From assembly GCA_921293015.1 (NCBI GenBank), contig OV121087.1, forward strand, positions 12,722,501 to 12,786,500: a DNA stretch of 64,000 nucleotides, read 5' to 3'. A program made the position numbers and the translations under genes. The stretch is from Phorcus lineatus (taxonomy: Eukaryota; Mollusca; Gastropoda; Trochida; Trochidae). Numbering within the stretch: the stretch's first letter is position 1; each line of letters opens with the position of its first letter. Below are positions 1-12,620 of this stretch, one piece after another. The notes below the pieces were generated by a model. That model did not search any database. It was given only the letters and a program-made list of their open reading frames with translations, and was not told the origin of the DNA.

Positions 1-480
1 CATGCGATAAAAAAAGTCCAGTCTCATCCATGTTGTACACATCCTTAGCATCATACTTGGCAACAGTTTCAGCATCTTTTTGTCTACCATCATTAATCAA
101 AATCTACACCTGCACATCCTCCTGATACGACATGCTGGCTAATAGAATGCCTGCTCTTAAAACCACTGAGCCAGCATTTGAATAGGAAAAGTCCACAATC
201 CCTACACTTCCAAATTGCTTAGTCTTTTCACTGAGCATTTTTTTTAGTAACTGGAATGTTCTGGTATCATGCGTTAGAAAACAATACAAAAAAGTACTGA
301 TTCTAAGTCTGTGTGTTTGCCTAAACGGATCTTTTTGCTGGCAGGCTGGAATCCGTCATCTTCAAACTTTTTGTTGTTGATGATTTCACCTACAGTTCTT
401 CTTTTCACTGGTTTACCCCACACAGATGTGAAGTGATTAGCTATTTTCTGATGAGATGAAGTAGAATGTCACTCAAGTAG
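1..480 (-). pseudogene. Tigger/pogo-type DDE transposase, partial and frameshifted
   Basis: This is the N-terminal and central part of a cut-and-paste transposase of the Tigger/pogo (DDE_1 with CENP-B-like HTH) group, which runs off the left edge of the window. Read on the minus strand, about 450 down to 310 gives a helix-turn-helix-like stretch (QKIANHF, GKPVKRRTVGEIINNKKF). About 290 to 180 gives KKMLSEKTKQFG followed by VGIVDFSYSN, the usual region just before the catalytic domain. About 45 to 1 gives KYDAKDVYNMDETGLF, where the D of MDETGLF is the expected first catalytic aspartate. The pieces lie in different frames with stops between them, so the gene is dead. The longest single open piece is 61 codons (104-289). 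Nothing recognisable continues upstream of about 480. Family assignment rests on these motifs from memory of the family. Confidence 0.72.
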
Positions 481-2070
481 TTCATGCCTATTAACCACCA
501 ATTAATGTACCTATACAACATGCAATCAATGTGAATTGATTTGAGCCATTCCAATTAACCTTGATAAATTGAAACAATATTTTAACTAGTGTGGTTTCAT
601 TGGTATTATATTCAGGGAAAACTAACATGTGTTCCATGATGAGTTGACAAATGGCACTATATCCAGTTTGGCATTATAACCAGGGTATACTGTATATCTA
701 TTTTTCTAAAAATAAATACATCAATAGTCTTTAAGATTTTCTTACTCATAAAAATGATTAAAGTAATTAGTAATAATGTTGAAAACATGAACCAATAAGA
801 GACGTATTAGCTAATATTTTTGGGCTTGTTATATTTTCAAGGTTACTGAAAAACACAGGTTATATAAAGGAAGTTACATCTATCAGTTCCTTTGCCTCTT
901 TATTTGGAAATATATTAAAAATTACAAAACACAGGAAAAAAGAGAAATTTACTAAAAAAAATACATGTTCAACCCAAGTTTTATTCTGCTTTCTATACTT
1001 TTATGCTATCATGCTATCATAATGTAGGTACCTTTTTCGATAACATTATCAATGAAGAGCAATTGACAACTAATTCTAATTAGGTTGTCTCGTGAAACTT
1101 TCAACTGCATACGAATAAAGAACGTGTCCGTTCATGTGAAATGGATCCTATCAGATCTGACAATATCTTATTAAGACATTAAAATTGAAATTCGTGGGTA
1201 AGTAAGTTAGTAAGTTGCATTTCACTCAATATCCCACATTTGACATCATGATCTAATTTTGTTGTTTTAAAAAAAATGCAAAAATGAATTTGGTTGAGTT
1301 TGAAACTGAAAGCTGCAAATATAATAAAACTGTAAAATTACCTATTAAAACGTCAATGGTTTTGAACTGTTTACAGCTTTAAGGCGAAGGTGGGAATTTT
1401 TAAAGTTTTCTTTGGATTAAAACAACACTTGAAGAAGTTTTTGGAAGAATGTTATTAATAAAACTACCAAAGAAAACTTCATTTGAGAGAAGGAACGATA
1501 ACCGTTAAGAGCAAACGATGTTGTTTTTTCAAGGAAAAGAAGTTACCCTATTACAACAAATAAACAGCGGTGATCGGAGCAACGGGAGTAGCAGCACGCA
1601 GTTGCCGTCAATTGAAGATTTGGTTGAAACAGTAATAATGTGTGAAGTATGATAGCCTTTCCTCAATGAGTCGATTTAACTCTGGTTCAGGGCCTTTGAC
1701 AAACATTTGTTACATGAATAACCTCCTCGGACTCAATTGGATCTTAATGTGGACCAGCAGAGGGAGTTTTGTTAGCATGATTCACATGAAGCATGTGTCA
1801 TGATCCACTACCTTACCAATTCTATTGTTAACTCTTACAAAGATCTTTGTAAACACCAGATAAACTGTTTAAAACACTATTAGAAAAATCTTCTAAGATG
1901 TGCATGTCAACAGCATGTCAACGTGTGGTACATCTACAAACGGCAATCACATTGCATGAAGTTTTGGGTAGAGATTAAAAGAATATTTCATCAGCATATG
2001 AAACTTTTCCCGAAGGAATGTCAAGAATGTACTATATAGAAAGGTTTGCAATACATGGTATAGACTTTGA
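481..2070. other. AT-rich intergenic DNA, no feature recognised apart from one small ORF
   Basis: I see only stop-rich AT-rich DNA with no long open frame, no clear repeat arms and no RNA-like structure, except the small open frame at 1518-1652 listed separately. A short tandem TGCTATCA doublet lies near 1005-1020. Confidence 0.4.
1518..1652 (+). CDS. Small unrecognised ORF, 44 codons, possible exon or fragment
   Basis: An ATG-to-TGA frame of 44 codons begins MLFFQGKEVTLLQQ and ends SIEDLVETVIMCEV. It stands out because its codons are less AT-rich and the peptide is mixed and polar (SGDRSNGSSS in the middle), unlike the Lys/Asn/Ile/Phe-rich chance frames around it. I do not recognise a family. 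It could be a remnant of a transposon protein, a piece of an exon, or chance. No splice structure or partner exon is evident. Confidence 0.18.
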   Translation: MLFFQGKEVTLLQQINSGDRSNGSSSTQLPSIEDLVETVIMCEV

Positions 2071-2074
2071 TGCC

Positions 2075-3690
2075 ACGCTGTTGACTAATGAAACTGAAAA
2101 CGCAATAACACCCTCTTTGCCAATAGACTTATTGACAGAGGTAACAAAGTAATATTTTACAATCAACAGCATACATGTAAGTTGAATTTTTTGTATTTGT
2201 TTAGTTTTAGAGAAAAATAATCCAATTGGTTTTTATTCTCCCCATATAACTAATGGTATTGTTTGCAACGAAATGTACGACTAACCAGAATTACAGTGGG
2301 AACAATTGCATTTAATTTATTTCACTGAACCCAAATGTCAAAACAAAAATCGAATGTTTCTTTCATCTTTACTCTTTGAACTTGTGAAAAGAAGGAATCA
2401 AATGAACCTCTATTAGAACATTGAAGATGCGCTGTCAAATCAAAGCATTGGATTCAGTAAATTGAAATGTGTTTGTTACTGCATCCTGTGTAGAATGACT
2501 GACCATCAATCAGTAAATTAATTATCAGTGATCATTTATAGAGTGGCACGAAACATTTTTGATCCAGAGAATGTTTATTTTTCTTGACAGCAATTATTGG
2601 AATTTCAGTAAGAACACTGAAAGTAACACTTTCTTTAGTTTAAGCATATTTATTTTCGGAACTATACATAAATGGATTGGGAAACAAGCCAATTTATGTA
2701 ATTTTCTTTCCATAATAACACAATATGTAGATGATGTTCATCTTGTAATTGCAAGAATACATATAAATCTAGCAGATAACGATCTCCATATAAATCAATA
2801 AACTCGTGATCATTTTCACATTAACATATATTATTTCACTAAAGGGTGATAAACATACCTAAATGACCAAATTTGGTGCGGTAAGGAGTTAAGGTACAAA
2901 CATGTTTATTGGAATATCATAACCGGTTTGTCTGGGGTATTAAATTTTGATAGATGTAAATTTTAACTTTGACGTAACATGTACTTTTGTAGATACAAAC
3001 TGCATTACTCGCTTATCCAAATCAATAACATTTTCTAACAAGAAAAAAAATCATATTACCACTGTACTTAAGGGTCGGTTCTGCAATGCCATGTTCTCAC
3101 GTTTGATAGATTTGTGTACATTGGTGAAGATTATACGCAACACGTCTTTCAGAAATTAATGAATTGGATGAACAAGCTGCATTAAAAGAAATGGCAAGAT
3201 GAAAAAAATTCAGCAGACGAGACATATTGATCTGTATTTATCTATCCAATTTTCGTTTCAACTTCATTTCTTGACAAGTTAAACAAACTGTGGTCGCCTT
3301 CGAGTCGGCGAAGATACCATCTACTAGATTAAATATCAGATGTACCGCAGATATAGGTATATGTTCAAGGTTATTATTGAAGAAAACATATTAAAGTGTT
3401 TGAAAGTCCAATATTAGAAAAATAACAAAAATGTTTAAGATAAAATAATTGAAAAATATATGTATTATCTAAAAAGGTCTATTCTGCTCCAACAGAGTTT
3501 CATTTGACTCTTTCTTTTCACAAAATCAAAGAGTACAGATGAAAGAAACATTGGATTTTTGTTTTGACATTTGGGTTCAGTGAAAGAAACATTCAACTTA
3601 TTCTGATGATTGTGAAATAGTAACTTCACATGTCTATAGGCAAAGAGGTTGTTGTTGCGTTTTCATTTTCATTAGTCAACAGTTACCCTG
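2075..3690. repeat. Block B copy 1 with local inverted repeat arms
   Basis: About 2330-2540 matches 8260-8440 and 28350-28530 in the same orientation (fragments such as CAATGAACCT, GAACATCGAAGATTGGCTG and the following GTAAATTG, allowing substitutions). About 2945-3150 matches 27030-27175. In addition 2075-2425 reappears inverted at about 3480-3690: shared words include CACTGAACCCAAATGTCAAA and the TTGACTAATGAAAATGAAAACGCAA region. The intervening 1 kb is thus flanked by inverted arms about 200-350 bp long. No open frame links them. All identities were judged by eye. Confidence 0.6.
3165..3350 (+). repeat. Dispersed repeat C, copy 1
   Basis: This is one member of a short interspersed family of at least five copies, recognised by a shared stretch of the form GACAAGTT-AACAATCTG-AGTCGCC-T-GAGTCGGC, preceded by a GCAGACGA-like word and ATTGATCTGT. 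Other members are at about 15.97-16.16, 21.99-22.15, 34.48-34.66 (inverted) and 46.53-46.65 kb. No protein or RNA class is recognised. Confidence 0.55.
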
Positions 3691-3699
3691 TTATAGAAA

Positions 3700-5300
3700 G
3701 CTTTCTTATATGTACATATATTATACCTGAACTGAACATGTGGTAGAAATCTATATAAAGAGTTTCTATCCCCTATTAATTGATGATTAATATTGTCAGA
3801 AAAAGTCAGAAAAATTAATTGATATAATATTACGTTCAATTACTGTTTATTTTACTACGATTGACTTTATCCAGTTAGCTTAATAAAGGAGTTCTGGCGA
3901 ACAAAATTAATGCATAATGAACATAGTCTATTTCTAAACCATCAGTTGAAGTAGAATGATATGTTGACGCAGTGATTTAACATATAAATCTACTTAGTAA
4001 TGTATAACACTTACAATCATATGGTGTTACCGTTGACCACATGAGACAATAGAATGACGTCTTGATATGACCGCCTTTAGCAAAGTAAATGTAAAAAATA
4101 TCCTCTATGTATTTAAAATGGGGATACTGTTTTTACTGGAATACGGTCACATAGCTTCTTGTCAGTTTGTTATGTATTATCCCAAAATGTAACGAGAATG
4201 TGCAGCGGAAAAACATAAATCTTTAATTAGTGAATAATGTCTGCGAGGATATATTGTACATAACATATTATCATCACAACAATCTTATAAACAAGGGTGT
4301 TTTATTATTCTTATCATTTCCAATACTATTTTGAAACTAGTCGTAATGCCAACTAATAAATGAACAAAATAAGCTGACCCGTCCACTCAACCAGGTCAAA
4401 CATTCACAATAATGACGATTCTTTGTGATGCTGTAATATGGACAGACGTTATTCTAAGGAAAATATTTTTAAAGTGAACAACACCTCATGTTTTCTTTCA
4501 TCCATTCATTTCAATAATGTTACGACCAGCTGTGTTATTTGTCAGTACGTTCATTCAATCAGAAATTTCCTCCAATTATAGAAAGCCAGACAAAAGAATC
4601 ATATAACGATGTACATCAAACTCTATTGTGTCATATGTTTGAAATCTACTCAACAATCTCAAGTGGTTTATTTTTAATCTCTATTAGGACATTCCAAACT
4701 TTTAATGAGAATATGTATTGATTTATTACCAATTATAAGATAAAGGATAAGACTTGGTTCCTCTGATGCTCTAGAGATACAATTAGAGCGTAGTACTAAC
4801 AACCTCATTTAAAATAAACTGATCAATCTGAAATTTATTACGAAATCAATATTGAATAATAGCATTTTATCCAATAGCATGTCCAATTAGAATTCGGGCA
4901 GTAAACATGCAATATGGTCCTCCTGAAGCTGCAGGGATAGTGAGCTTGGTACAATCAACACGACTTCAAAGTTGAAAGAATAGTCACAGTCTGAAGTAAA
5001 AAGGGAAATCAATAGTTAGTAGACGCAGCTTTTTAAAGTCTCCAATTAAGATGACTGAAGTGAACATCAATTTAAAGTAATCAAAGCATGATTTCATAGC
5101 AAATGTTTCTGATTAACTTGTCATTACCTGACAGTTTGTACAAATTAATGGTACTTAAAGATATCTTAATGTCTAATTAAAACCAATGAAGTATCAGTTT
5201 GAAAAAGAAGATCAAACGTATTGGGTTGGGTTGCTTATTTAACGAATTGTGCAGTTGGCATGTTCATTTAGTCTATTGACAATAAGATGCTAAGTCAAGT
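3700..5300. other. AT-rich DNA, nothing recognised
   Basis: Only short chance frames are seen (longest about 60 codons). I found no transposon motif, tandem repeat or structured RNA by eye. Confidence 0.4.
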
Positions 5301-5305
5301 CAAAT

Positions 5306-6388
5306 TTATCTCCAATTTTGCATAAATTGGTCAAGGAGTACAGTTTTAACACTATTAACAAGCCAATTCGTACTTTGAAATTCTTGCTTTTGCCAAATGT
5401 AACTAAAACCTGTACTTTCTAGAATAGATTTAATTTCTGTTATCAGCGGGAGTTTTGCATTAAACCTTGAATTATGATAATTCAGCATTAATTTGTATAG
5501 AATACTTGACAGTTTTTCATGGGATATTAATAACTTACACCAATATGATAGCATTCTCAATTTGATTGAAATAATAAGTGGGTATCTTCCCAGTTCCCCA
5601 TAAACCATGAAATCAGGAGTTGACGCTTTAACCTTCAATATATATTTACAAAATTTTAAATGAATACGTTCTAATTGAATAGTGTTTTCGTAACCCCATA
5701 CTTCAGCACCATACAATAATATTGGCTTAACAAGTTGATCAAAAAGTTTAAGCTGACAATCAATAGGTATTTCTAACAAACGAATCTTTCTAAAAATAGC
5801 AAACATTGCACGTGATGATTGGTCTGTTAGCCGTTTTATGGCTTTACAGAAGCGACCAGTGCTTGTAAATAGGATACCAAGAAACACATAATCTTTTTCT
5901 AATTGTAAAACAGTATTTTGGAGAGTAAAAGATGGGTGTCTGCTGCTACTTCTTTTTGAAAAAATTACAACTTTAGTTTTAGAAGTGTTTACTTTAAGTT
6001 TCCACCGAGTACAATACTCATCAAAAGCTTCCAAACAGAGTTTTAAATCAGAAGAAGATTCAGAAAAGAGGACTGTATCATCTGCGTAAAGAATTACCAA
6101 TAATTTGATATAAATACCAATTTGTTCCAGTGCAAAATCATTTACATAGTCCAAACCATTAACGTTGAAGCTTGTTAAAAAAGATTCCAAATCGTTTAGA
6201 TAAAGAGAAAACAGAAAAGGGGACAAGTTTTCACCTTGTCTTACACCAACATTGCAAGGGAAAAAATCTGTTACGCTTCCATTATGAGAAACGCAGGATT
6301 TTATATGTTGATACATGTTTTTTATGACATTAAAACATTTTCCTGAAATACTCCTATGTAGGTTGTATACATTTTTAGTTGACGTCGT
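5306..6388 (-). pseudogene. Non-LTR retrotransposon (LINE) reverse transcriptase, 5'-truncated
   Basis: The frame encodes the palm, thumb and C-terminal extension of a LINE reverse transcriptase. Counting from the ATG at 6316, GVRQGENLSP is at residues 24-33, the catalytic YADD at 77-80 (ILYADDTVLFSES), a thumb-like WKLKVNTSKTKVVIFS at about 105-120, and the LYGAEVWG landmark at 201-208. The reading frame stays open upstream of that ATG and still looks like RT (HRSISGKCFNVIKNMY), so homology runs to about 6388 and the ATG is not a true start. Fingers, endonuclease and ORF1 are absent, as expected for a 5'-truncated insertion. The frame stops after QFMQNWR, before the cysteine-rich tail that many such elements carry, so the 3' end is also missing or altered. 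There are no internal stops in 336 codons, so it is younger than the other remnants. It probably belongs to a Jockey/CR1-like superfamily; I cannot narrow it further. Confidence 0.85.
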
Positions 6389-6399
6389 CTCAGGTAGTT

Positions 6400-6860
6400 G
6401 TATCTTACTTATTTTATTGATTTTTTCTAATCTTATGATAGGAAACGCTCGTGTGGATGTTTACATATATATGATAAATGTCAATGTGTTAGGAATCGCT
6501 AAGGTTTTAAATACTTATCACAACCTTGTAAGAGATCCAACAGCTCCATATGTAGTAAGTAACGTTCAGATTGTCTTGCCATGTAGTTACATTACTAAAG
6601 CCATCGTACTAGCAGACGGTTACATCTTTAATGATATTTCTCAACAGATTTATTGCAGAATGTAGAAATGTTGTATCAACGTTGCAACTCCAAATCAGCT
6701 CAAATCACATCCTTTCAGATGAAAGACAATGTTGCTTTAAGCTATATCACTGTTCCACCGAATGTGGTTTAAGGAGCATTAGGCAATAAATGGCTAAGTC
6801 TCGACTACGTTATTAGCTTAGCTTCCAGACGTAAGGGTTCTGTTCTTGAAAGGTTCAGAT
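6400..6860. other. Intergenic DNA
   Basis: A 116-codon plus-strand frame (6315-6665) starts inside the antisense of the LINE and has no recognisable motif. I treat it as chance. Confidence 0.4.
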
Positions 6861-8500
6861 AAGTAATAAGAGGAATTACTGAGGAAGACAAAGGAAATGT
6901 CTGATTGCTACAACCTGTCGATAAGTTAATATTTTTAGTCCATAACCTACATGTGTTATTATGGATTTAATATAAGTAAATGTTATAACATAACATGGTC
7001 TAACTCGGAAAAAGTAGTTAGTTGTATGTTTATATAATTTTTAAAGCTTTGTTTTATGAAGAAATTTACTCACTATTACCTTGCTTTGTAGAAAGTTTGT
7101 GATATATTTACTAATCTTAAACGTGGTAAAACTATTCATATTTGACAAGTAAAATGACCACTTCAATCCCCAGAGAAAATGAATTATGAGAGAGGATACC
7201 GGGAGCATTAGACATGCAAAAGGAATGGTCAGTGAGGGTCATTGAACGAAAACCTTATCAATACTTTCTTTGTAAATGTTCATAAATGTTTGTATTTCAT
7301 AGCTTTACTGAATGAAAATCGGGGTTAATGTACAATGAACAATATTTCATTTATTCAATAAGCCTCTTAACTGTAGATTGTCTGTATAACTTTTCTGTAA
7401 ATCAAACTGACTTTAATTACAGCATTGATCTAAACAAATCTTAAAGAATGTTGAAATGTGGGTAACTTATCATTATTGTATGTACTGTTAACCTTTCTCC
7501 TATTCAGAATTGAGTTATTTCTGACATGAATTGGAACAGTTTATGATTATTAATATAGTTGAAGATGGTCAGTATATTTTTCACTGAAAGTCATGCAATT
7601 GAAAATGAATGAGGATGATTGTTTGTAGGGAACTTCAAAATAGAAAAGCTTTTAGTATTATGTATGATATTTTGAACCATTTGTTCTGATAAGGCAATTT
7701 CAATATTATATTTTTAAAAATAATTAACATAAAGATTAACTGATATGTATGCATGTGAATTAATCCTTTTACATTTAATACATTCCCTCACATTTATTTG
7801 GATGAAAACGTGACTGCATTTCATGTTCATTCCGAATTACAACTTCATTATTGGTACAATGATTTTGTAATAGTTAAATGTATTTATTTGACCCATAATA
7901 TCATTCATTATGTTTATTGATCCCTCATTCAAAACGATTTTAGAAGCACGTTATAATGTTACTAACGAAAATCATAAGTTGTTATTTTTGATGATATAAG
8001 GTTTTGTTATGTTTATTAGTAATTTCATTTCTGAATTGAACTCTTCATTTGAATAGGAAATTGAAAAAAGACAGTTTGTTGTCGATTTGATTACACTTTC
8101 TTTAAGATATACGTTTTATTTGTAGGTAATCACGATCACTGTTCAATGTTTCCTGTATAAAAAGAGATACCAATAGTGCGAGTCAACAAAATAGAAACAT
8201 AAAGAAAAGACCCGTTAATGATATCAAAGTAAGTACTTGCAATATATTCTTTTCACTGCGCCAACATGAAATGGATTCCTTTTATCTTTACTTTTTGAGA
8301 TTTCACCAGAGAAAGGAGAGGATCCAATGAACCTTTGTAGGAACATCGAAGATTGGCTGTCAAATAAAGGAATCGGTTTTGGTAAATTGTAATGCATTTG
8401 TCACTACAGTCTTTGTAGAATGAGTTATCACCAACAACACAATGCCCTTGAAGTTGTTATATCAGGTAGTATTCCTTTTAATCAAAACTGGTAACAATTT
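6860..8500 (+). repeat. Block B copy 2
   Basis: This stretch is colinear with 27.18-28.62 kb. Anchors include GATTGCTACAACCTG at 6903 and 27200, the GTAAATGTTATAA stretch about 75 bases later in both, and a very similar 240-bp segment at 8227-8466 versus 28327-28566 (CCAATGAACCTTTGTAGGAA, GAGTTATCACCAACAACACA). The last segment is better conserved than the rest. No open frame explains the conservation. Confidence 0.7.
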
Positions 8501-8519
8501 CTGCTTGAGCCCGAAAATA

Positions 8520-9873
8520 CATGGACATCAAAAGTAATTATATAATAATATATAATACAATATCAAACAAACCAAAACTTATTCTCTCATATCATTGATT
8601 AATTCAAGACAAAGAAACATTTTCACCATTTTTACATGCGATTAATAATATCAAGGTAGATTCAAAATAAAATAACAATATTGTTCAAAATTATTCTTAG
8701 TGTCATTGCCAATAAATTGATTTGTGATATTGAAGTGTTATTTGCTTGTAAAAATAAATATATGATTTTGTTGTCATTGCTTTGTTTTTCAGCAAACACA
8801 TCTAAAGTTTTAAAAAATTATACCTTTCAAACAATCAAATGTTCTTGTTCTAAAGTTTTAGAAATAAATACTATAACCAACTTCGATGCTCAAAGGAAAT
8901 TAAAAGTTGGATGAATCAGGTAATATACCCCTCCAGTCAAAGTAAATTTAGGGATAGTATTGTCTAATTTCAAGTAGAAAAGTGTTATTGCATGATGAAT
9001 GTTCATATATTGCTACACTCGACATCATAGGCTTTGACAGTTCCATTAGGAAAAGTCATCTAAAACAAACAAGGTTTCGTATTGTAAAATTAGCAATAGG
9101 AAATGTCATAAATACTCTCCACAGTTTGTCGATTTTTTTTCAATTGTTGAAAGATGTATCGATACTGAACAGGTACTGAGCTAACCTGGCATAAAATATC
9201 TGATATAATATTGTCTTTTACAAGTAATGTTTTGTGTACACGTGTTCTCCATTATTTAAAGTGTCTCAATTGGTATTCTATAATCAAACTGTACAGAAGT
9301 GAAGAGAGAATCTAAAATTTGCAAATAATCTTTTTGTCTGATCAAACCCATACAGTCGATGGAATTTATAAATTTTTTTGATAAAGTCAATAATAAAAGC
9401 ACGTTTTTTTTCTTATCGACTATGTCTTAATATAATATAATTGATATAAAGATATGACTTAGATGGATGTATCACAGCCAACTTTGATATCATAATGAAC
9501 AGAATAAAGTTTTGACGGATGGAATGATAAGTCTATCATTTTTCATAAAAACATGTTTAAACATTCAAGAGTCACACAGCTGAAAGAAAAAATCGTTTGG
9601 TTATGCATATGTAAGAGTATATGTATGCTAAAACCTCATGTAAGAGATAACTGTCACAGAAAAATGATCACATTGATTTTGTGTCTTCTTTAATCTGAAG
9701 TAGCTGAATTATCCATCAAATAAATTGATGAATTAGAAGTTAATAAAATACTGTATTGCATCTCTAAAACATCTCAAGTCTAAAATCAAAGATCGTCTAT
9801 TGCTTACCTATAAAGAAGAATGCAATATTGAAAATGATAGCCATGAATAGCGTTTCAAAATAAAATCTTTAAA
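8520..9873. other. AT-rich DNA, nothing recognised
   Basis: Two plus-strand frames of 65-77 codons are present (8681-8914, 8982-9179), with AT-driven composition and no motif. Nothing else is seen. Confidence 0.4.
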
Positions 9874-11251
9874 TAAACTCATGGTTGAAAATGATTGACA
9901 CCCCCTTTGGAAAAAACTTAATTTGAGCAGAAAATCTAAACTGGATACGTTTAGTTGACATGACATGTCTGGTCAAAAACTATTCGAACAAACACAGCAT
10001 ATGAATTGGAAAAGCATGTAATGCATGTGTTAAGCGCAAATGAAAGTACATGAATTGTTGTGAGAAAGTTTTTGTACAAATAGGGTCTAGTAGGAAAACG
10101 GCTTTAGATGAAGTTTTCATTTTAAACAAGGGTGCAGATAAGAACATTTGATCCTTATAACAATGCCAAGACCAACACAACTTAATATCCGAAACAAAAT
10201 CAAATTGTTGGAATGGTTCGGGTGGGCTCTCCAAACTGCGAAACGTTCGACAACTCCATGTCAGTAAGAGCACTATATACAGAGAATAAAAAAACTACAC
10301 AGAACCAACCGAAACGTGGTATATAAGAAGAGTTTGATTACTGTGAAAGCTCGTCCGTAGACGACGTTTGTCAGCAAGAACTCTTTGTGATAGGTGGTGC
10401 CATGTGACGAATGTTCGAGTTTCTCGGGAAACGGTAAATAAGAGGCTGCTACAATGAGGGTAAAAAGCAAGAAGACCCCTTCGTCGACCTAAGTTAACCC
10501 AGGACCATAAGAGCTTGCGACGTGACTGGGCTGTACGTCACCGCAACGTAAGGTTGAAACATTGGCGTCATTTTGTGTTTACAGATGAAACGCGGTTCTT
10601 GCTTCATCGGGTTGATGGTCGAGTGAGAGTAGGGAGGTTAAGGGGAGAAAGGTTCAAGGATGATTGTGTGGATGGTGTTGTAGCCGGCGGAGGTAGAACA
10701 GTGCTTGTTTGGGGTGGTATTCATTTCAACGGAAAAACCTTTTGGTGCTGGAAAAAAAACGTTAAGCAAGTGACATACCGCCAGGTACTGGAACAAACAT
10801 TACATCCAAATGATCGCCAGGTCTATGGCAACAACTTTCTGCTACAGGACGACAACGCTCGCTTCATACATGTAGATCAGCAGCAATCAACAATTTCTTG
10901 TTGCAACAAGGTGTTGATCGGTTACCCTGTTGATCCTGATATGAATCCGATCGAGCACATGTGGGACAGATTAGACCATGAATTACGAATGGTGGATCCT
11001 CCACCACATACACTGCGTGATTTGAGCCACCATTTGGTTCAAATTTGGAATGCTGTGACTGGAACAAATGTCAACATGCTTACTGACAGTATGCCATGAA
11101 GAGTTTCACTTGTGTTGTGTTTATGTTGAGACAGTAAACATGCACGTACACCATTCAACAAGAGATATTCAGTGCTCAGACATATGACAATAAAATCTGT
11201 GCTAGATTTCTCTCTTATCTTTAGGGGGTGTCAACCAATTTTACCATGATA
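9874..11251 (+). mobile_element. Tc1-like DNA transposon, about 1.37 kb, with terminal inverted repeats
   Basis: The left end at 9880-9906 reads CATGGTTGAAAATGA then TTGACACCCCCT. The right end at 11223-11248 is AGGGGGTGTCAA then CCAATTTTACCATG. The inner 12 bases are a perfect inverted match and the outer CATGGT also matches, with a 2-base indel between. A TA lies just outside each end (9874-9875 and 11250-11251), the target duplication expected for the Tc1/mariner superfamily, with a few unmatched bases on the left. Length and contents fit a single-gene Tc1 element. Confidence 0.8.
10164..11099 (+). pseudogene. Tc1-like transposase, inactivated
   Basis: This is the transposase of the surrounding element. 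A start-like MPRPTQLNIRNKIKLLE lies at 10164, matching the usual N-terminus of these proteins, but the paired HTH region then loses frame and carries stops. From about 10350 the family sequence resumes (RRRLSARTLCDRW, VSRETVNKRL), broken by two stops near 10450, and it then runs open to 11099. Catalytic landmarks in that part are FTDETRF (first Asp), VWGG, LLQDDNAR (second Asp) and NPIEHMW (Glu). I count 33 residues between the second Asp and the Glu, one short of the canonical 34. The early stops and the frame loss make it non-functional. The apparent start at 10515 is a TTG inside the protein, not a real start. Confidence 0.85.
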
Positions 11252-11299
11252 ATATTTTATCTATAGATAATGCCATCCAATGTTTAACGTTATTACTGT

Positions 11300-12620
11300 C
11301 ATATAATGTTTTAATTGCAACCTTATCTCAACAAAAGTAGTAAGAACTGCAACCTCATAACTACGATTTTCTTTATAAGTGAAGCTGAATAATGTAACCA
11401 TATGATGTGGAATCATCTTGAACGCACAGATTATCTAAGTATTGTAGTTAATATCAAGCCAGGTGATACAAAGAGTGCAAGGATGAACAAAAGGTCATGA
11501 GCTTTATATATCTGTAATTCTTACGAGGAAGATTGACATTGTTATTTTCACGCAAAGTATATGTTTCACTTAAGCTTATTTGATTTTTGTATAAACATGG
11601 TTGCAGGTAAAACAAAAATCTAATTTGTTTTGATAGAGTAACGTGCGAGCTTCTTCTACTTTTTGCTATGACAATTACAAAAAAAGTCGAAGTCATTAAT
11701 GAAAATCATATTCGATGTGAAGCGTTTGAAATCAACTTTACAGTTAATTAAAGTCATTTATTTTTTAAAGTGAGGAATTACCTTCAATGTAACTGACGGA
11801 ATACCAATGCCTCCTTAATGAAGTTATGATAAAAGTATATATAATGTTTTTGTTTACATTTACACTTTTGTCATAGGTTGTCCTTATTATTTATAGATTT
11901 GCATTTTACAGCATTTCAGTTCAGACTTAGATGTTTTAAGATGGAAATGATATAACATTTGCTTAACTTTTGGTATGAGACGGATTTGCAGGAATGAGAA
12001 AATAAAAAAATATATAAAAAAGAAGCTCAAGGAGGTGCTTAAGGTTGATGAACTATCTTGTGGAGTGTAAATAATTTCTACTTATTTGAAGAGGGGATTG
12101 TTCAGATTGCGTTACAGTAAGAACCATAAATCATTTAAGCCATCACAGATGTATAGAATAGAGTAGAAGCTGATTGTGTAAGGTATTACATTAAGTGACA
12201 TATTTTTTACTCGTATATAAAATGACTTTTACAATCATAATTCATTGTTATCTTTTAACTTTCTATACATTCTATTCACTTTTTTATTCTAATCTTGGGA
12301 AAGAGGGCTGCATTTGTTTTTAAAGGACAAACACTTGAAAATAAAGGTACTTCTGTGAGAAAAAGCCATTATAATCAATATACATACCTTGCCAAAAAGC
12401 GTCTTAATAAAGTTCATCAATATTTTGATAAAACTTATTCGTAACCGATGTAAAAACTGCATTGACATATTAATGTAGTAATCTAAACGAAAGTAGAACC
12501 ACAATAATCTAATGATTTCAAATCACAATGTCAGTGCAAACATTACAATTTTCTCTTCCATTTATGTAATTCGTGGATAATTGAAGGATATTTTTCCGTA
12601 TTCTGTTAACTAATATTATT
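11300..12620 (+). repeat. Block D copy 1
   Basis: This is colinear with 37.7-38.65 kb. Anchors include CAGGTGATA then GAACAAAAGGTCATGA at 11459-11500 and 37790-37829, GGTATGAGACG at 11971 and 38040, the GATTGTTC-GATTG-GTTACA segment near 12100 and 38170, and GCCTGCATTTG-like plus AAGTACTTCTGT-like words near 12310-12355 and 38400-38445. Divergence is high (many substitutions and small indels), so the duplication is old. Only short AT-rich frames are present. Confidence 0.65.

Noticed and set aside
440..470. Second CTGATGA hammerhead-like word
   Set aside because: No stem II or GAAA follows; the word lies in the Tigger remnant. The same applies to the CTGATGAG near 35090.
2559..2801. 80-codon ORF containing a QYVDDVH string reminiscent of a reverse transcriptase YxDD box
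   Set aside because: No other RT motif lies at the right spacing, the composition is AT-driven, and the region belongs to non-coding block B.
6315..6665. 116-codon plus-strand ORF
   Set aside because: Its first part is antisense to the LINE reverse transcriptase and the rest has no motif or codon signal.
9980..11067. Minus-strand ORFs at 9980-10273, 10273-10470 and 10864-11067
   Set aside because: They are antisense to the Tc1 transposase, whose motifs are all on the plus strand.
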